A DNA stretch of 64,000 nt from Tetradesmus obliquus (Eukaryota > Chlorophyta > Chlorophyceae > Sphaeropleales > Scenedesmaceae). Shown piece after piece: positions 46,506-59,288 of this stretch. Numbering within the stretch: position 1 is the stretch's first letter; every line of letters begins with the position of its first letter. The position numbers and the translations under genes are program-made. The DNA is taken from the NCBI GenBank assembly GCA_030272155.1, contig CP126197.1, positions 310,001 to 374,000 on the forward strand, given 5' to 3'. The notes under the pieces were generated by a model. It had not been told where the DNA came from. It made no database searches and saw only the letters and a program-made list of their open reading frames with translations.

Positions 46506-49225
46506 AGGGGCAGCTGAGGGGGCTCATGTGACAGGTGTGACACACTCTTGCAGCAGTGAGTGAGTGATGCGCTACCCAGGCCGCGCTGCAGCTCCTGAGG
46601 GAGTAGGCTGGAGAGGGTGTGTGTGTCTAGGTGCGATGCCCCTGGGATGCACGCCCTCTGCCTGACACAGTCGTAAAGCAGTTGTGGTGCTGGAGAGATG
46701 GTTGGATGACAGCTGGCGTGCTGTGCGTGTTGCGGTGGGTACGTCCTGTACATCCTGAACCGGCTGACCAACTGCGACTGTGTGCGACAGACACGCCTTG
46801 TTGCCGTGTGTCAGCAGAGGTTTGCGCTGCTCTCACAGCATCAAGTGCACGACGCAACAGCTGTGCCATGTGCATTGCTGCGTTTGTGAAGGTCTGCAGT
46901 CTGCTTGCCACGGTGCGGCGGTATTGCGTCAGCTGTGCAGCAGTAGCTACCGCCTTCCATATGCGTTGCGCCAAGTACTGCGGTTGCAGCAATGCTGGTA
47001 TGGCCGGCTTTAGGCCGTAACATCTCAACTTAACTCAATCTTGCATGTGTTCAGCTGCTTTGTGTGTGCCACATGTGTCGGTTCTAACTGCCACTGGTGG
47101 CAGTAGTACTGATCAGTATGGGTAGTGGCTGCCATGCACCGCACATCTTCTGGGTGTTCTGCTTTCTGTTGAGAAGCAGCACGCGCTAGCCGCATGCATG
47201 CTCCCAATTTGACAGGCATTGTGGTTTGTGGAGGGTGTCATATTCATTGTGTGCTTGCGGTAGAGCCCAGCTTGGGATGTTCTATCTGAGCATCTCAAAT
47301 AAGTGTTGCCAAGCAATCCCACCGAGAGTGCTGTTGTTGTGCTGGAAATGCGCCATTCAAGCGCGTGGCACATGTTGACAAGCTCGCCTGCTTGTTGCGT
47401 TGAAACCCAACCCTGGCTGCTCGCTTGTGAGCAGCCTGCCTACAGAGGCAGGAGTATGGTGATGTGGGGAGTGTCAACACATGGGCATTGCTGCATGTGC
47501 ATTGTGCTGAAACCAATTTGAGGTGTTCACCTGTGGACATCATAACCCCCAATGTGGCTTGTTGGCAGTGGCAGAGAGTATTATATACATTACATACATC
47601 AGTGAAGTAGCATGGCAAAAGCAGGCACTGGGCTGTGACCAGGCATCTCATCTTTGGGCAGTGTGACGGCCCCGCATGTTTTGGCTACACAACAAAACCC
47701 TGCATGGCACCTGTTGAGGTTGTTGTTGCGTGGACATGGGCTGTAGGGCCACTTGAAATGTCACCAGGAGCAATGGTGTATTGGATCGGCGATTGCCAGT
47801 GCCAGCTGTATGCAGTGCTGGCAGCTGTCAGCTTACTTCCCAGGTAGCAGCAGCAGAGCAGCTGCTGCTGCACCTCCGGTGTGCTGCACCTCTGGTGTGC
47901 TGCACCTCTGGGGTGCTGCACCTCTGGTGTGCTGCTCCTCTGGTGTGCTGCACCTCTGGTGTGCTGCACCTCTGGTGTGCTGCACCTCTGGTGTGCTGCA
48001 CCTCTGGTGTGCTGCACCTCCGGTGTGCTGCACCTCTGGTGTGCTGCACCTCTGGTGTGCTGCACCCGAAAGCGGCAATACAGACGGTCTTAAAAAAAAT
48101 GTATGTTACCTCTCTTCACATAGGTATGCTGTAGCTTTCAACTGTGCTGCAAATACTGTCTGCTTGTGCCCATGCAGCTGACGTGCCAGCTATCCACACA
48201 CATATGGCTGCCGCCAATCCAGGCTGGTGTTGGCGGCAGCTCTTTTTGTTGTCATGTGGCTTATGCTTGTGGGGTTGCTTATCCCCATGACACTGCTGGA
48301 TGGAGATCTGATCACCAGATGCTGCCGGCAAACACTGGAGGGAGGAATGGGTGTGACGTACGGCGCAGTCAGCTGTACCGTAGTCAGAGTCATACACGGC
48401 CAACTACGGCGTAGTGATGCCATGGGTTGACTGTGCAGCCAGAGCACGACAACAGCTGCGGCTCACTGGTAATACAGCCCGGCGCCATTAAGTGCGGAGT
48501 GCAGTGATACGGGACTCCTGTGATAGGAGTCAAGTGACAGTGCACTGGCTGAGTTGCTGTTGTTGGGTGGAGGTCGCATGTGCATGGATAAACTATGCAG
48601 ACTAGGCTGCGGCATTGCAGCTGGTGCATCTGGTTGACTATCGCCATCAGGCTTTTATTGTGGGGCGATGACAACGCCCCGTATGATCTCACGCCGCGCT
48701 GATGGTGGGCCTTGTCTGCTGCTCCCCGCATGGTAGATGTCATAACCAGTGTGTGGTGTTGCTGCCATCGAACTTAGATGGCACGCGAGTCAGCAGTATG
48801 TTGCATTGCGCTTTTGCAAAGTGTGCATCCTGCAACTCTTTGTATTGCTGGATCACCGGACATTTGATCGTCCTGTGTTCCCGCCATTGGCTCTCCCAAA
48901 ACGGGGGCATGGTAATCTATGCAACATCTGGCACGTGTTTGATAGCAGGTGTCCATCTCAGATAGCTGTACTACAGCTGGGTGGGGTTCTGTGTACCTCC
49001 ATGCCTCAAGGTAAAAGCTGTATAAAAATGCGTACTACGAATACGCAATGACACATATGTTGACTAGCATGCTGTAGCTGTGCCACACCAAGGGTTTGCG
49101 CATCAACGCCCCAGCGACACAAGACGGTTTTGATCAGTTTCTGCCAGTGCGACCGCCGCATCAACCGATCACGATATGTTTGTTATACGGCAGGAACACA
49201 GCCCGTTTCCAAGCCAATGACAAGA
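46506..49225. other. Intergenic region between the exchanger and MYND gene A
   Basis: The flanking genes converge here. No gene was supported. The only strong structure is the 16-bp minisatellite listed separately. Confidence 0.6.
47869..48066 (+). repeat. Minisatellite, 16-bp unit, about 12 copies
   Basis: Tandem units of CACCTCTGGTGTGCTG with a few single-base variants. Sixteen is not a multiple of three, so all frames stay open on both strands, which makes false protein-like frames. Confidence 0.95.
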
Positions 49226-49882
49226 TCATTGGCTGGCTGCTGCCGCTGCCTGCAGCCGCTTGCAGATTGGCTTGTGCAGCCGCCACGCCGCCAGCTGGCA
49301 CTCCCTGCTGCAGTAGTAGGACGCCCTGCAGCCGCTGCACCTGCTGCCTGCGCCCGCCACCAGCGCTGCCTCACTCAGCCCGCCCAGGTTGAGGCAGCGC
49401 GGGTTGTTGCAGCAGTGGCGCAGCGGCAGCGCGGCACACACGCCCTCCGCAAGCTCCTGCGCCTGCTGCAGCAGCTGCTGCCCTAGCAGCTGCCCAGCAC
49501 GTTGCAGGTTGCCCAACAATGACTCCCTGCTACACGGGCCTGCTGCTGCTGCTGCTGCTGCTGCATCCAACTCGCACTGCAGCTTTCCATGCTGAGTCAG
49601 CAGCTTGGCCAGCACAGGCCGCACTGCTGCTGCTGCTGCTGACAATGATGACGACAAAGCAGGCTGCTGCTGCAGCTCAGATGTGTCATGCAGCAGCCGC
49701 AGCTGCTGGCCCAGTGACCGCACAGCATCGACCACCACTGCCTGTGCAGGTTGATCATCATCAAACATTGACGCACACTCCGCGTCCCTGGCTGCATCCG
49801 CTGCCCTGGCTGCTGCCATCCCTGCCAGCTCCTGCAGCTGCCTGCAGGCTTGCTGCACAGCGCGCGCAGTGAACACCATGAA

Positions 49883-49914
<32 letters not shown>

Positions 49915-50854
49915 CTGGTGCATCGCAACTCCCTGCGTTGCCGTGTTCTGTGTTATTGTCTGACGAAGTGGGCCGCAGCAGCTGCGCCAGCCGCAGCAGC
50001 TTGGCTGCATCCATGAAGAGGCTGCACTGCTGAGGCAGGCCAATGTCAACCGCAGGCAGCATCAGCTGCACTTTCAGCAGGCTCAGCAGCAGCCCCAGCA
50101 GCTGCTGCTGATCTGAGCTCGCTGCGGCTGTGTTTGCCAGCTGCGCCATGCTTGGAGCATCAAACAGCAGCTCCTGCCAGCATATGCTGATGTGGGCGCT
50201 GAGGATCTTTGCTTTTTCGTGCTGCCCTGCGGCGCGCAGTGCTGCCTGCAGTGATGTGGCAGTGGCTGCAGGCTGCTGCTGGAAGGCCGCTGGCAGGCCG
50301 TGGAGGCCGAGGGCAGCATCTGCAGGCACACAGTGCCGGCACAGTGGTGCACAGTGGTGAGGTTTAGCAAAGTGACGTGGCAGTGGCTGCAGGCTGCTGC
50401 TGGAAAGCTGCCGGCAGGCAGTGCAGCTGCAGGCGGGAGTCTGCAGCCGCAGCACCCAAGTGCAAGAATGCGCAGCGTTGGATTAACACAGCTAGTAGAA
50501 TGTGGCACGAATGAGGCAGGGATTTCAATGGACCATAGAAATTTGCAATACACGATACGCTTGACATGGTGCTACAGCCTAACTTGAGCTCAGCAGGCAC
50601 ACTTGGCAGGCATGTTGAAATGCAGCATCGGCAACGTGGTCTCCAACTCGTGCGAATGGGGCCGCCAACAACTCACCAGCAGACAACAGGCTGTTCAGCA
50701 ATCTGTGGAGTTCCTCTGGAGCAAAAGCCACGTTGTATCCAGGCTGCCCCGCTGCGGCTGCACCGCTGCATGCCGCCACCACAGCAGGCCCCAGCTGGTG
50801 CAGCACAGGGCCCAGCAGCTGCTGCACCATGGACGACTGTACTGCGTCAAACTG

Positions 50855-50906
<52 letters not shown>

Positions 50907-51924
50907 TGCTGTGCAGCCTGCTCCACTGCTTGGGCGCAGCGGCCACACAGCTGCAGGCAGGCACTAGCAAGCCTCAGGCTGTCAGCTGGCCCGGCAGCTG
51001 CTGCTGTGGCGATGCTGCAGTGCATCAGGGGCAGCAGCAGCGCTGGCCAGTCAGCCTCCGTTGAGTTGCTACCAGCGCTGCTGCTGCTGCTGCTGCTGCT
51101 GCTGCCGGCGATCAGTCTTGGCACCGCACATGCCAGCAGCTCACATGCAACGTCAAACTGCACTACCAGGCGCGCCCTGTCTGCTGCCAAGGACTCCACC
51201 TGCCCATGCAGTGACCCCATACCAAGAGCGTCCAGCAGCGCAGCCCCGGCATCACGCTGCTGCTGCTGCTGCTGCTGCTGCGAGTGCCCACCCTGCTGCC
51301 TGTTGCGGTTGCGCCGTTCAGTAACGTCACCGCTGCTATCCAATCGCAGCGCCGTCCTGGCCAGCTGGAATGCTGCCAGTGCAGCCAGGGCCTCACTATG
51401 CAGCAGAGGCTCCCATGGGACTGCAGCATCTGACTCAGCACTGGCAGCAGCTTCTGTTCCTGTGCCTGCTGCTTGACCCTGCTGCTGCAGCTGCTGCTCC
51501 TGCTGTTGCTCCTGCTTGTGCTGCTGTTGCTCTTGATGTAGCTGCAGCTGCTGCTCCTGCTGCTGCTCCAGTTGCTGCAGCTGCTGCAGCAGCTGCTCCT
51601 GCTGCTGCTTTAGCTGCTGCAACTGCTGCTGCGCCGCTCTGTGTTGGTCACGCTTACTGTTCTGAAGCTTCTTCTTCTGGTCTAACTGCACAACGAGACA
51701 CACTGGCAGGATGCCACGGCAGTACATTAGCACTGCATCGACAGTTTTGCCGGCACCTGCAGGCAGCCGCCTGCGCAGCACAGCCACAGCAGCTTGTGCT
51801 GCTGCTGCCTGCAGCTGCGCAGTTGCTGCCTCACCAAACATCCACCTGAAGTCAAGTGCAGTGGTTGCAGAGTGCAGCAGGCCTCCACTGAGCCACAGAA
51901 CACGGCGCTGCTGCTCCAACACCA

Positions 51925-51956
<32 letters not shown>

Positions 51957-52309
51957 GCCAGCCGCAGCTCCAGCCCCTGGAAGGTGTCTGCCAGTGCTTG
52001 CAGCAGCCCTGCACGCACCAGACAGCAAAAGCAAGGAAAGCAGCTGCTGGACATGAAGCATCCATGGAGCAAGGCTGGCACAAGTATCAAGGTACTTGTG
52101 ATTCAGCTGCCGCACCAAGGGCAACTCTCACAGCAATGCCGCCTGCGACAACGCACGTGGGACATTGCCGCAGCACATGTCATGCATGCGGACGCCGGCA
52201 GCAGTATCTATCTACACATGCCCCTTGCCTGATGCAACCTCGAACAGCGCGCTACGTGCACTTACCAGTGGCTTGCAGGCTGCTCGCCATGCGCTCCTGC
52301 TCCTGCTGT

Positions 52310-52344
<35 letters not shown>

Positions 52345-52656
52345 GCCTTGCGACTGGCTGTAATTGGGCATAAAAAGTGAGAGGCAGCATTCACACCAGC
52401 TGCCGAGCAGGCTCCCTATGCACCCCAGAGCCTGCTTTGGCAGGTCCATCAGCAGCAGCGGCTGCAGCAGGCGCAGGCCGTTTGCAGCAGCAGCTGCCAG
52501 CAGCACCACTGACGCATCAGCAGAGCTCTTGTACAGCTGCCGGTACTGCTGCACGCGGTCATCTTTCTCCTTGAACAGGGTGAGATCTTGTGCCTGGGCC
52601 AGCCGCTGCAGCAGCGCCAGGGCCTGCTCTGTGCTTGCTGCTGCTGACCTGGGCAA

Positions 52657-52690
<34 letters not shown>

Positions 52691-52731
52691 CTGCGAGGAT
52701 GCGGCAGTCCCTTTCCTCTGCCAGGTGGCAT
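49226..52731 (-). CDS. MYND zinc-finger protein A
   Basis: Exons 52266-52731, 50677-52008 and 49226-50319, with phases 1 and 1; about 963 residues. The N-terminal exon holds [20 protein letters not shown]. The middle is alpha-helical-looking and interrupted by polyGln tracts. The C-terminus has a MYND finger: CNNPRC, then [16 protein letters not shown] and WRLHKPICK, giving the CxxC, CxxxC and HxxxC zinc pairs. Just before it lies the conserved [24 protein letters not shown] fingers bind proline-rich peptides and recruit partners; the role of this algal family is unknown. Gene B shares its intron positions and phases, and gene C shares the introns 2 and 3 borders, so the three arose by local duplication. 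A partial copy of the exon 3 start lies at 50364-50455. Confidence 0.85.
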
Positions 52732-53998
52732 GTGTACCTACTTGAGATGAAGTGAGGGGCTACGATTAGATATGTTAGGGGGTTCAGACACTTCCAGTGA
52801 TGAACTGTCGCGCCTGTTCCGCAGTGTCCTCAAAGCGGTTACTGATGCACTTTCAGTTGAGCAGCTGCAGACGGAGTTCGTGCACCTTGAGGTGACACAC
52901 ATAGTGCAGGATTACTCAACCGAGCTCTCTGTTGTTTGAAAAAGAGAGCGTCGTGAGGCATTACCCCAAAAGTGACATCACATGTTCCGCAGTCGCGGTT
53001 CCTGCAGAACTGACGCTACCTGCCTGTGGTAAGCGGTCAACCATAGCAGCAATCTCGTAATACTGCATGCACGGCAGGGCAACGCAGACGCGGTTGTACA
53101 GCACTGAACACTGTCCTGAGTTACTGTACAGCTGAGGCAACCCCTCCACTTCAGCAACTTTCAGCCATTGGCAGATGGTGAATTCAGCAACATTCAGTGC
53201 TGGATCCTGTGCAGTTGATGCTGCTGGAAGCGCTAGCTGCTGCACCACACCACAATGCATGCGCTAACTTTTCGAGTGTCAGCGCCGGCAGCACTGTCAG
53301 CCAAAAGCAGAATATTGGACACCAGTCACGACCTTGCCCGCAGCATTGCTGATCCTGGCCTGTCACAATGCAAAACACAAACACACCAGTGCAGTTATGC
53401 ATTGCCATGCGTAAAACTGTAACTGCATCACAGCACTGCCAGGCATAACGGCCCTTCCCTCCAGACCTCCCGCGTTGCCAATGCGGTGCTCAAAGGCTGC
53501 AACACATTTATCCTGCAACTGCATCATGCAGTGATGCAAGTTGCAGTTGCATGATGCAAGTGCTGCCGCAGGAACAATGCATGGCGGCGACACCCCTGCA
53601 CCCAATCAACAGTGTGCAACTTCTCATACCCAATCATTTGCTGCAACACAGAGAACATCTTCAACAGCTTGCAGGAAGCTGTGGGACTCCACTCAGGCTA
53701 CAGCAGTAACTGCGGAGTAACTTGCGCTAGTGTGACTGGCCGCCATAAGGGGGAACACCATCACTGCACTGCTGTAGATCGCAGTCCGCGTTGCAAGCAG
53801 CTTTTGCTGGCGCTGCTGCGTCTGCTCTGCTGCTGCAGGCCATCTGCACTGATGTGCTCAACATGCTCCGAAGCCTCTTATAAGTGGCCATCTAATTAGA
53901 TGTACTGTACTGCTGTACTGCAGTACTGCCCTGCAGTACTGCCCTGTTGCCCTGCTACTGCACTGCCCTGCTGTACTCTCAGCATGCACCGTAGCCTC
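52732..53998. other. Region between MYND gene A and the decarboxylase gene
   Basis: No gene was supported. A minus frame at 52961-53260 (VAEFTICQWLKVAEVEG, then LPCMQYYEIAAMVDRLPQ) reads like protein but has no start context, no partner exons and no known family; it may be a decayed exon. A stretch of CTGTACTGC-type short repeats lies at 53900-53975. Confidence 0.5.
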
Positions 53999-55073
53999 TT
54001 AGATGTCGTACGGGAACCTCCATGCAGTAGACTGGATCGACTTGTAGTCCTTCTGGCCGTCCCACCTCTGATCAAGCGCGGTATGTATTGCTTTCGCAGC
54101 TGCAAGCGTCTTGTCAGGCTGGCCCCCGCAGGTAAACACATCAACTGCGAGCAGCCCCTTGTTCTCGATGTCACTAAAGCAGTGTGCTGTTGCGTGGCTT
54201 TCATCCAGCAGCAGCACAGATGTGAAGCCGGGTGGGGATGGGTCATTGCTGCCTGGCTCTGGCAGGATGATCAGCTTCTCAAAGACAATGTGGATGCCTG
54301 CACAGGCACATGTGGTACAAGCAGCAGCACATCAGTCATGGTCAGCTTCTCAAAGACGATGTGGCTGCCTGTGGAACAGCAGCAGTGACAGCAACACATC
54401 AGTCATGATCAGCTTCTCAAGACGATGTGGATGCCTGCATAGGCACATGTGGTACAAGCTGCAGTGACAGCAAAAACCGCAGTTATGATCAGCTATTCCA
54501 GTCCAGTGCATCACGTGCTGTGTGCCTTTCTCAGCAGTGCACACGTATTCAGCATGACAGCTGCTGCTGCTGGGGTCGATGCGACTGCAAGGTATGCGGA
54601 GAAATCATGACCTGAACCTACTAGTGCTCCCGAGGCAGCAGCATTACTTGCAGGATGCATGCATTCCACGATATCATGACAGGTGTGCAAAACAGAACAG
54701 GGTTCTGGCTGTCTGGGTTTGCAGCAACTGCAAGCAACAGCAGCGACTGCTATGGCAACAACTGCAAGGCGACTGCATGCCATCACCTGCTTCCTTGAGA
54801 GACCTCTCCATGATGCCAAACACCTCATGCGCAAGTGCTTCGCTGTCCTTGCTGTCTTTCACAGCAGGGAAGTTGTAGTCCATCAGGAAGTGGAAGCCTC
54901 GGTGCTTGCTGTCCTGCAAATTTGCAGGTGTGGTGTTTAAACACCACCAGTGCGGCACCACCGCTCAGCACCAAGGCACCACATGAAGTCTAGATGGTAT
55001 ACATCAAGCGGGTGCTGGCTTCAAATGAGAAATGGCAGGGGGTGTCTGCTGTGCATGGTGACTGGATGCAGCA

Positions 55074-55146
<73 letters not shown>

Positions 55147-55265
55147 ACCTTGAGCTGCTGAGGTGTGGGCCAATGCTCGTGACGCGGGGTGAGATTGTGC
55201 TCCCCACGCAACTCCAGGTGCGCGTGGTTCCTGATGAATCGCTCAACTTTGTTCAGTGGGGACAT
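53999..55265 (-). CDS. speD: S-adenosylmethionine decarboxylase, short prokaryotic (SpeD) type
   Basis: Makes decarboxylated AdoMet, the aminopropyl donor for spermidine. Exons 55149-55265, 54787-54913 and 53999-54297, with phases 0 and 1; about 180 residues. The start ATG at 55265 gives MSPLNKVERFIRNH. Later come RGFHFLMDYNFPAV, PPGFTSVLLLDESHATAH and LLAVDVFTCGG. The Glu-Ser in DESHATAH is the self-cleavage site that makes the pyruvoyl group; the last His of that motif and the Cys of FTCGG match the catalytic His and Cys of the class 1 (Thermotoga-type) enzyme. Plants and animals normally use a proenzyme about twice this long. A different substrate, as in SpeD relatives that decarboxylate ornithine or arginine, cannot be excluded. 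Intron 1 starts in a long CTG tract (sense), and copies of the exon 3 start fill intron 2. Confidence 0.87.
54310..54445 (-). repeat. Two ghost copies of the 5' edge of decarboxylase exon 3
   Basis: About 54340-54372 and 54408-54442 repeat the acceptor and start of exon 3 (GIHIVFEKL). Both lie upstream of the intact exon in gene sense, with the intron part (GCACATGTGGTACAAGC) repeated too. Confidence 0.8.
55066..55145 (+). repeat. CAG tract directly beside the decarboxylase intron 1 donor
   Basis: About 26 CAG units with one CAA near the start. In gene sense the donor GTTTG runs straight into CTG triplets. Confidence 0.95.
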
Positions 55266-55948
55266 TGTCAGCTGCAGCTGAGACGTTTGTGTATGCAGAA
55301 TCTGCTGTGGGAAATCGAGACATGAGGCGGAGAGATGGGGAGCACGCGATGAATACAATTTTCCAGATTAGTGTGAGAACGGCGTGTGTTGCGCTGAGCC
55401 AGTTACAATGCATTACGCTGAACGTGCGCACTCGTGTCACGTGGCAGGTCCAAGGAAGTGCGGGTCATCATAGCAAAAGCCCTAGTGACTAGATTTGCGT
55501 GGTCTGCACTCAATCAAACAAGCATTATGTTGTGCAGTAGCCCAAGCGCGTTTCTTGGAAAGTGGCGAGCACTGCCGCGATCCACCTGCCGTTTGCCTGT
55601 CCTCACCGACGTCTCACCGCCCCACCGGACGGATTCTGGCCTGTAAAATAACAGTTGCACGTAGAGAAGCTGGGTTTTGTGAACAAAAAAGAGTGGCTCC
55701 GCCTTTTTGCAAAAGCAGCCGGAACATGGTCAACGTTAACGTCAACGTTGACGGTAAACATCAACAACTAAGCCGAGGCAATGGTGCCCAAGGCTCCAGC
55801 CTCCCTGATACGGGAAAACAATTTACTGCTCCATCATGTCTGCAGAACCTTGTGTACATCACAGGGCTTCTGACATGCAAAAAGGTAACACTCTCTCAAA
55901 TGACCTAAATGATGCTTGAAGCCGGCAAGCAACTGCCAGTGATCTTGT
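55266..55948. other. Region between the decarboxylase start and the MYND gene B stop
   Basis: No gene was supported. It should contain the decarboxylase promoter; no core element was recognised. AACGT-rich direct repeats (GTCAACGTTAACGTCAACGT) lie near 55729-55750. Confidence 0.5.
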
Positions 55949-57294
55949 TCATTTACTGGCTGCTGCTGCCGCCGCCTGCAGCCGCTTGCAGACCGGCTTG
56001 TGCAGCCGCCACGCCGCCAGCTGGCACTCCCTGCTGCAGTAGTAGGACGCCCTGCAGCCGCTGCACCTGCTGCCTGCACCCGCCACCAGCGCTGCCTCAC
56101 TCAGCCCGCCCAGGTTGAGGCAGCGCGGGTTGTTGCAGCAGTGGCGCAGCGGCAGCGCGGCACACACGCCCTCCGCAAGCTCCTGCGCCTGCTGCAGCAG
56201 CTGCGGCCCCAGGCGCTGCCCTGCCTGATGTATCACTATGCTTGGCAGCCCATTGTGTGTGCAGCAGTCTTGGCTGGCAGCTGCTGCTGCCTGCCTCAGC
56301 AGCTCCATCACTGCAGCCTGCTGGTTCAGCAGAGCACATAGCTCAGGCCGCACTGCTGCTGCTTCTGCTGCTGATGCCTTCCCTCCTGCTGTCAGCTTGC
56401 TTGAGTTCCTTGTTAGCGCCGACAGCGCACCTCCAATGTACTCAGCTACAGCCTGCACATCTATCAGCACCTGTGCCACCTCCTGAAGCCTCAACAAAGG
56501 AGCTTCACCTCCCACATAGCTGTCTTCAGGCTTGGCTGCTGCTGCCGCCTCCAGCAGCCTGCACATGAGCAGCAGGTACCGAGCTGCGAATGCGGCCCAG
56601 CGCATCAACTGCAGCTCCTCAAACACACCGCTGCTGCTGCTGCTGCTGTTGTCACTTGCAGTATGATCCTGCACAGCTGGCAGCCACGGCCCCGCTGCTT
56701 GATACATCTCGCCTGCCATGCTGAAGCACAAGGCCATTGCCCCCAGCTGGAAGGTGCTCCAGTCGTCATTGATGGACTTCTGCAGCGCAAGCAGCTTCAG
56801 GCAGCTCATGAACAGGCACCACAGCTGCTGCTGCAGCTCTGGCTGCTGCCACTGCTGCACATCAAGAGCAGTCGCTGCTGCCGGTGCTGCTGCTGCCAGC
56901 TGTGCTGTGCTGCTGATCTGGCTGCCTGGCTGACCCTGCTGTGCAGCGTCATAACTTGCTGCTGCACCTGCTGCTGCAAGCTGTGCAACACTGCTGCCAG
57001 GCTGGCTTGATGCTGGCTGTGCTGCACCGTGTGCAAGCTGCTGTGCAGCGCTGCTGATCTGGCTGCCCTTCTGACCCTGCTGTGCAGCGTCATCACCTGC
57101 TGCTGCAAGCTGCTCACTGTTGCCAGGCTGACTTGCTGCTGCCTGTGCTACACTGCGCGCAAGCTGCTTCAGCGTTGCCAGCAGCCCTGGCCGCAGCATG
57201 CCGAGCCCATTGCGCGTGTGCCGCACCGCTGCCTGCCACACCTTGGCAGTGAGCCGCGGCTGCTGCTGGAAGGCGGCCACGCCTGCATCACAAT

Positions 57295-57337
<43 letters not shown>

Positions 57338-58728
57338 CAGCAGCAAGGGGCAATCTTCTCAGCAACAATTCAGGCAATTCGAGTGAGCAGGAGAGTCCCA
57401 GCAGCAGCATGCACGTATCACTCCAATGCACGCCACATCATATGACATTTGCAGCGTAGGTGCAATGCGCTGCTGCAACACTTTGTGCTGTGCTTGCTGT
57501 GGTGAACCCTTCGCTCAGTTCCTCAGGGTCAAGTGCAATGCAGTGGCCGTTGCACTGCTGGCTGCAGTGCAGTTGCAGCACGTTCACTAGCCGCGCTCAC
57601 CCTGCTGCTAGTGGCAAGCAGACGGCAGCTGTACCCTCAAGAAGCCAAGCACAGCATGGACAGTTGACAGCAAGTAAACAAGACTTGCTGCAAACAAACA
57701 CCAACATCATCAAAAACAGAGTAAACAGGTGTGTTCAAGACGCTGCCCACCTGCCGCCATTAGTTCTTCCATCAGGTCATACAAGGTGGGAGCCATGCGT
57801 GGGTGCGCGTATGTGTGGCAGTACCGCTCCGCAGCAGCCCACTGCTGCTGCTGCTGCACATCAGCTGCTGCGTCTGGGCAGTGCGCCTGCATTGCTGTGC
57901 TGCCAAGCTTGAACAGCAGCTGCGGCAGCAGCTGCCCTGCAAGAGCTGCTATTGCATTCTGCATGTGCTCTTTGACAAAGCCCATGCAGCGCACTTTCAA
58001 CAGTAGCTGCTCCTCGCTGTCTGCTGGCCATGCTGCTGCCACCTCTATGCTGGCCATCAAAAGTGGCAGCAGCCAGGCAGGTGGGCTCCGCTGCTGCTGC
58101 TGCTGTGATCCTGCGGCGCTTCCGCTGGCTCTGCTGCTTTGAACAGCATCTGCAGAGGCAGGATCACCCGCACTGCCGCTGCTGCTGCTGCTGCTGCTGC
58201 TGCTGTCGCAAGGCAATTCATCAAGCTGCCCTTGAGTCACGTCAGCCACTGGAATGATGAGGCTACACACGTGCAGGAACTCAGTGGACAGCTGCCGCAG
58301 TGATGGCACCCTGCCTGCCAGCAATGCATCAGGCGCAAGGCTGACACCAACACTGGCCAACAGCTGCCCTGCCAAGTCAGCAGCAGCAGCAGCAGCACTC
58401 GCATCTTGCTGCTGCTGGCGGCTGGTGCTTTGGGCATTGGCCCTCCTGCTCCTGCCGCTGCTCCTGCTGTTAGTACTGCTGTCATTTTGCAGGCGCTGCA
58501 GCTGCAGAAGCGCCCTGGCCACCAGCACTGCAGCCAGCACTATCAGGGCATGACAGAAGCCAGGAACAGCAGCCCATTCAACCTCAGCAGGCGCTGCGTC
58601 AGCTGCATCCTTCCCCGCTGCGCAGCTGCTTGTAGCAGCAGAGCATTCTGCAGCTGTGCAGATGGCAGCTGCTGCTGTGGCTGCATCCTGCTCTGAGCTT
58701 GCACATGAGGATGTGGCGACCCCATCCA

Positions 58729-58775
<47 letters not shown>

Positions 58776-59256
58776 GTCTGCTCCTCCAGCTGCAGCGCTG
58801 CGCAGGGCTCCTGTGGCACTGCCTGCTGCGGTGCCTCAGGTTGCTGCTGCTGCTGCTGCAGCGTTGCGCAGGGCTGCTGTGGCACTGCTCCTGCCTGCTG
58901 CTGCTGCTGCTGCTGCGGTGCCTCAGGTTGCTGCTGCTCCTGCTGCAGCGTTGCGCAGGGCTGCTGTGGCACTGGGCAGCCAGCCAGTGCCATTCTGTGC
59001 AGCACCTGAGCATCGAAAGCACTGCCCACCACACTGGCAGCAGCACTCAGCAGCCGCTCCATCATATCAGGCAACTTTCCCCGGCTGATGATGCTGACAG
59101 TAGAGTTTGGTATGCTGTTCAGCAGCTCTACAGCAAGTGCTGCTGCAGCCCACAGCGGCTGCTGGTTGCAGCTGTACTGCTGGTGGGACTCTGCCATGTG
59201 GAGCAGAGACATGCCTAGCCCTAGCAGCAGATGCTGTTGGTGACAATACTGCAGCA

Positions 59257-59288
<32 letters not shown>

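Noticed and set aside
47869-48066. CRISPR array
   Set aside because: The units are 16 bp, tandem without spacers, in a eukaryotic intergenic region.
55495-55908. 137-codon plus-strand gene
   Set aside because: No motif and no partner exons.
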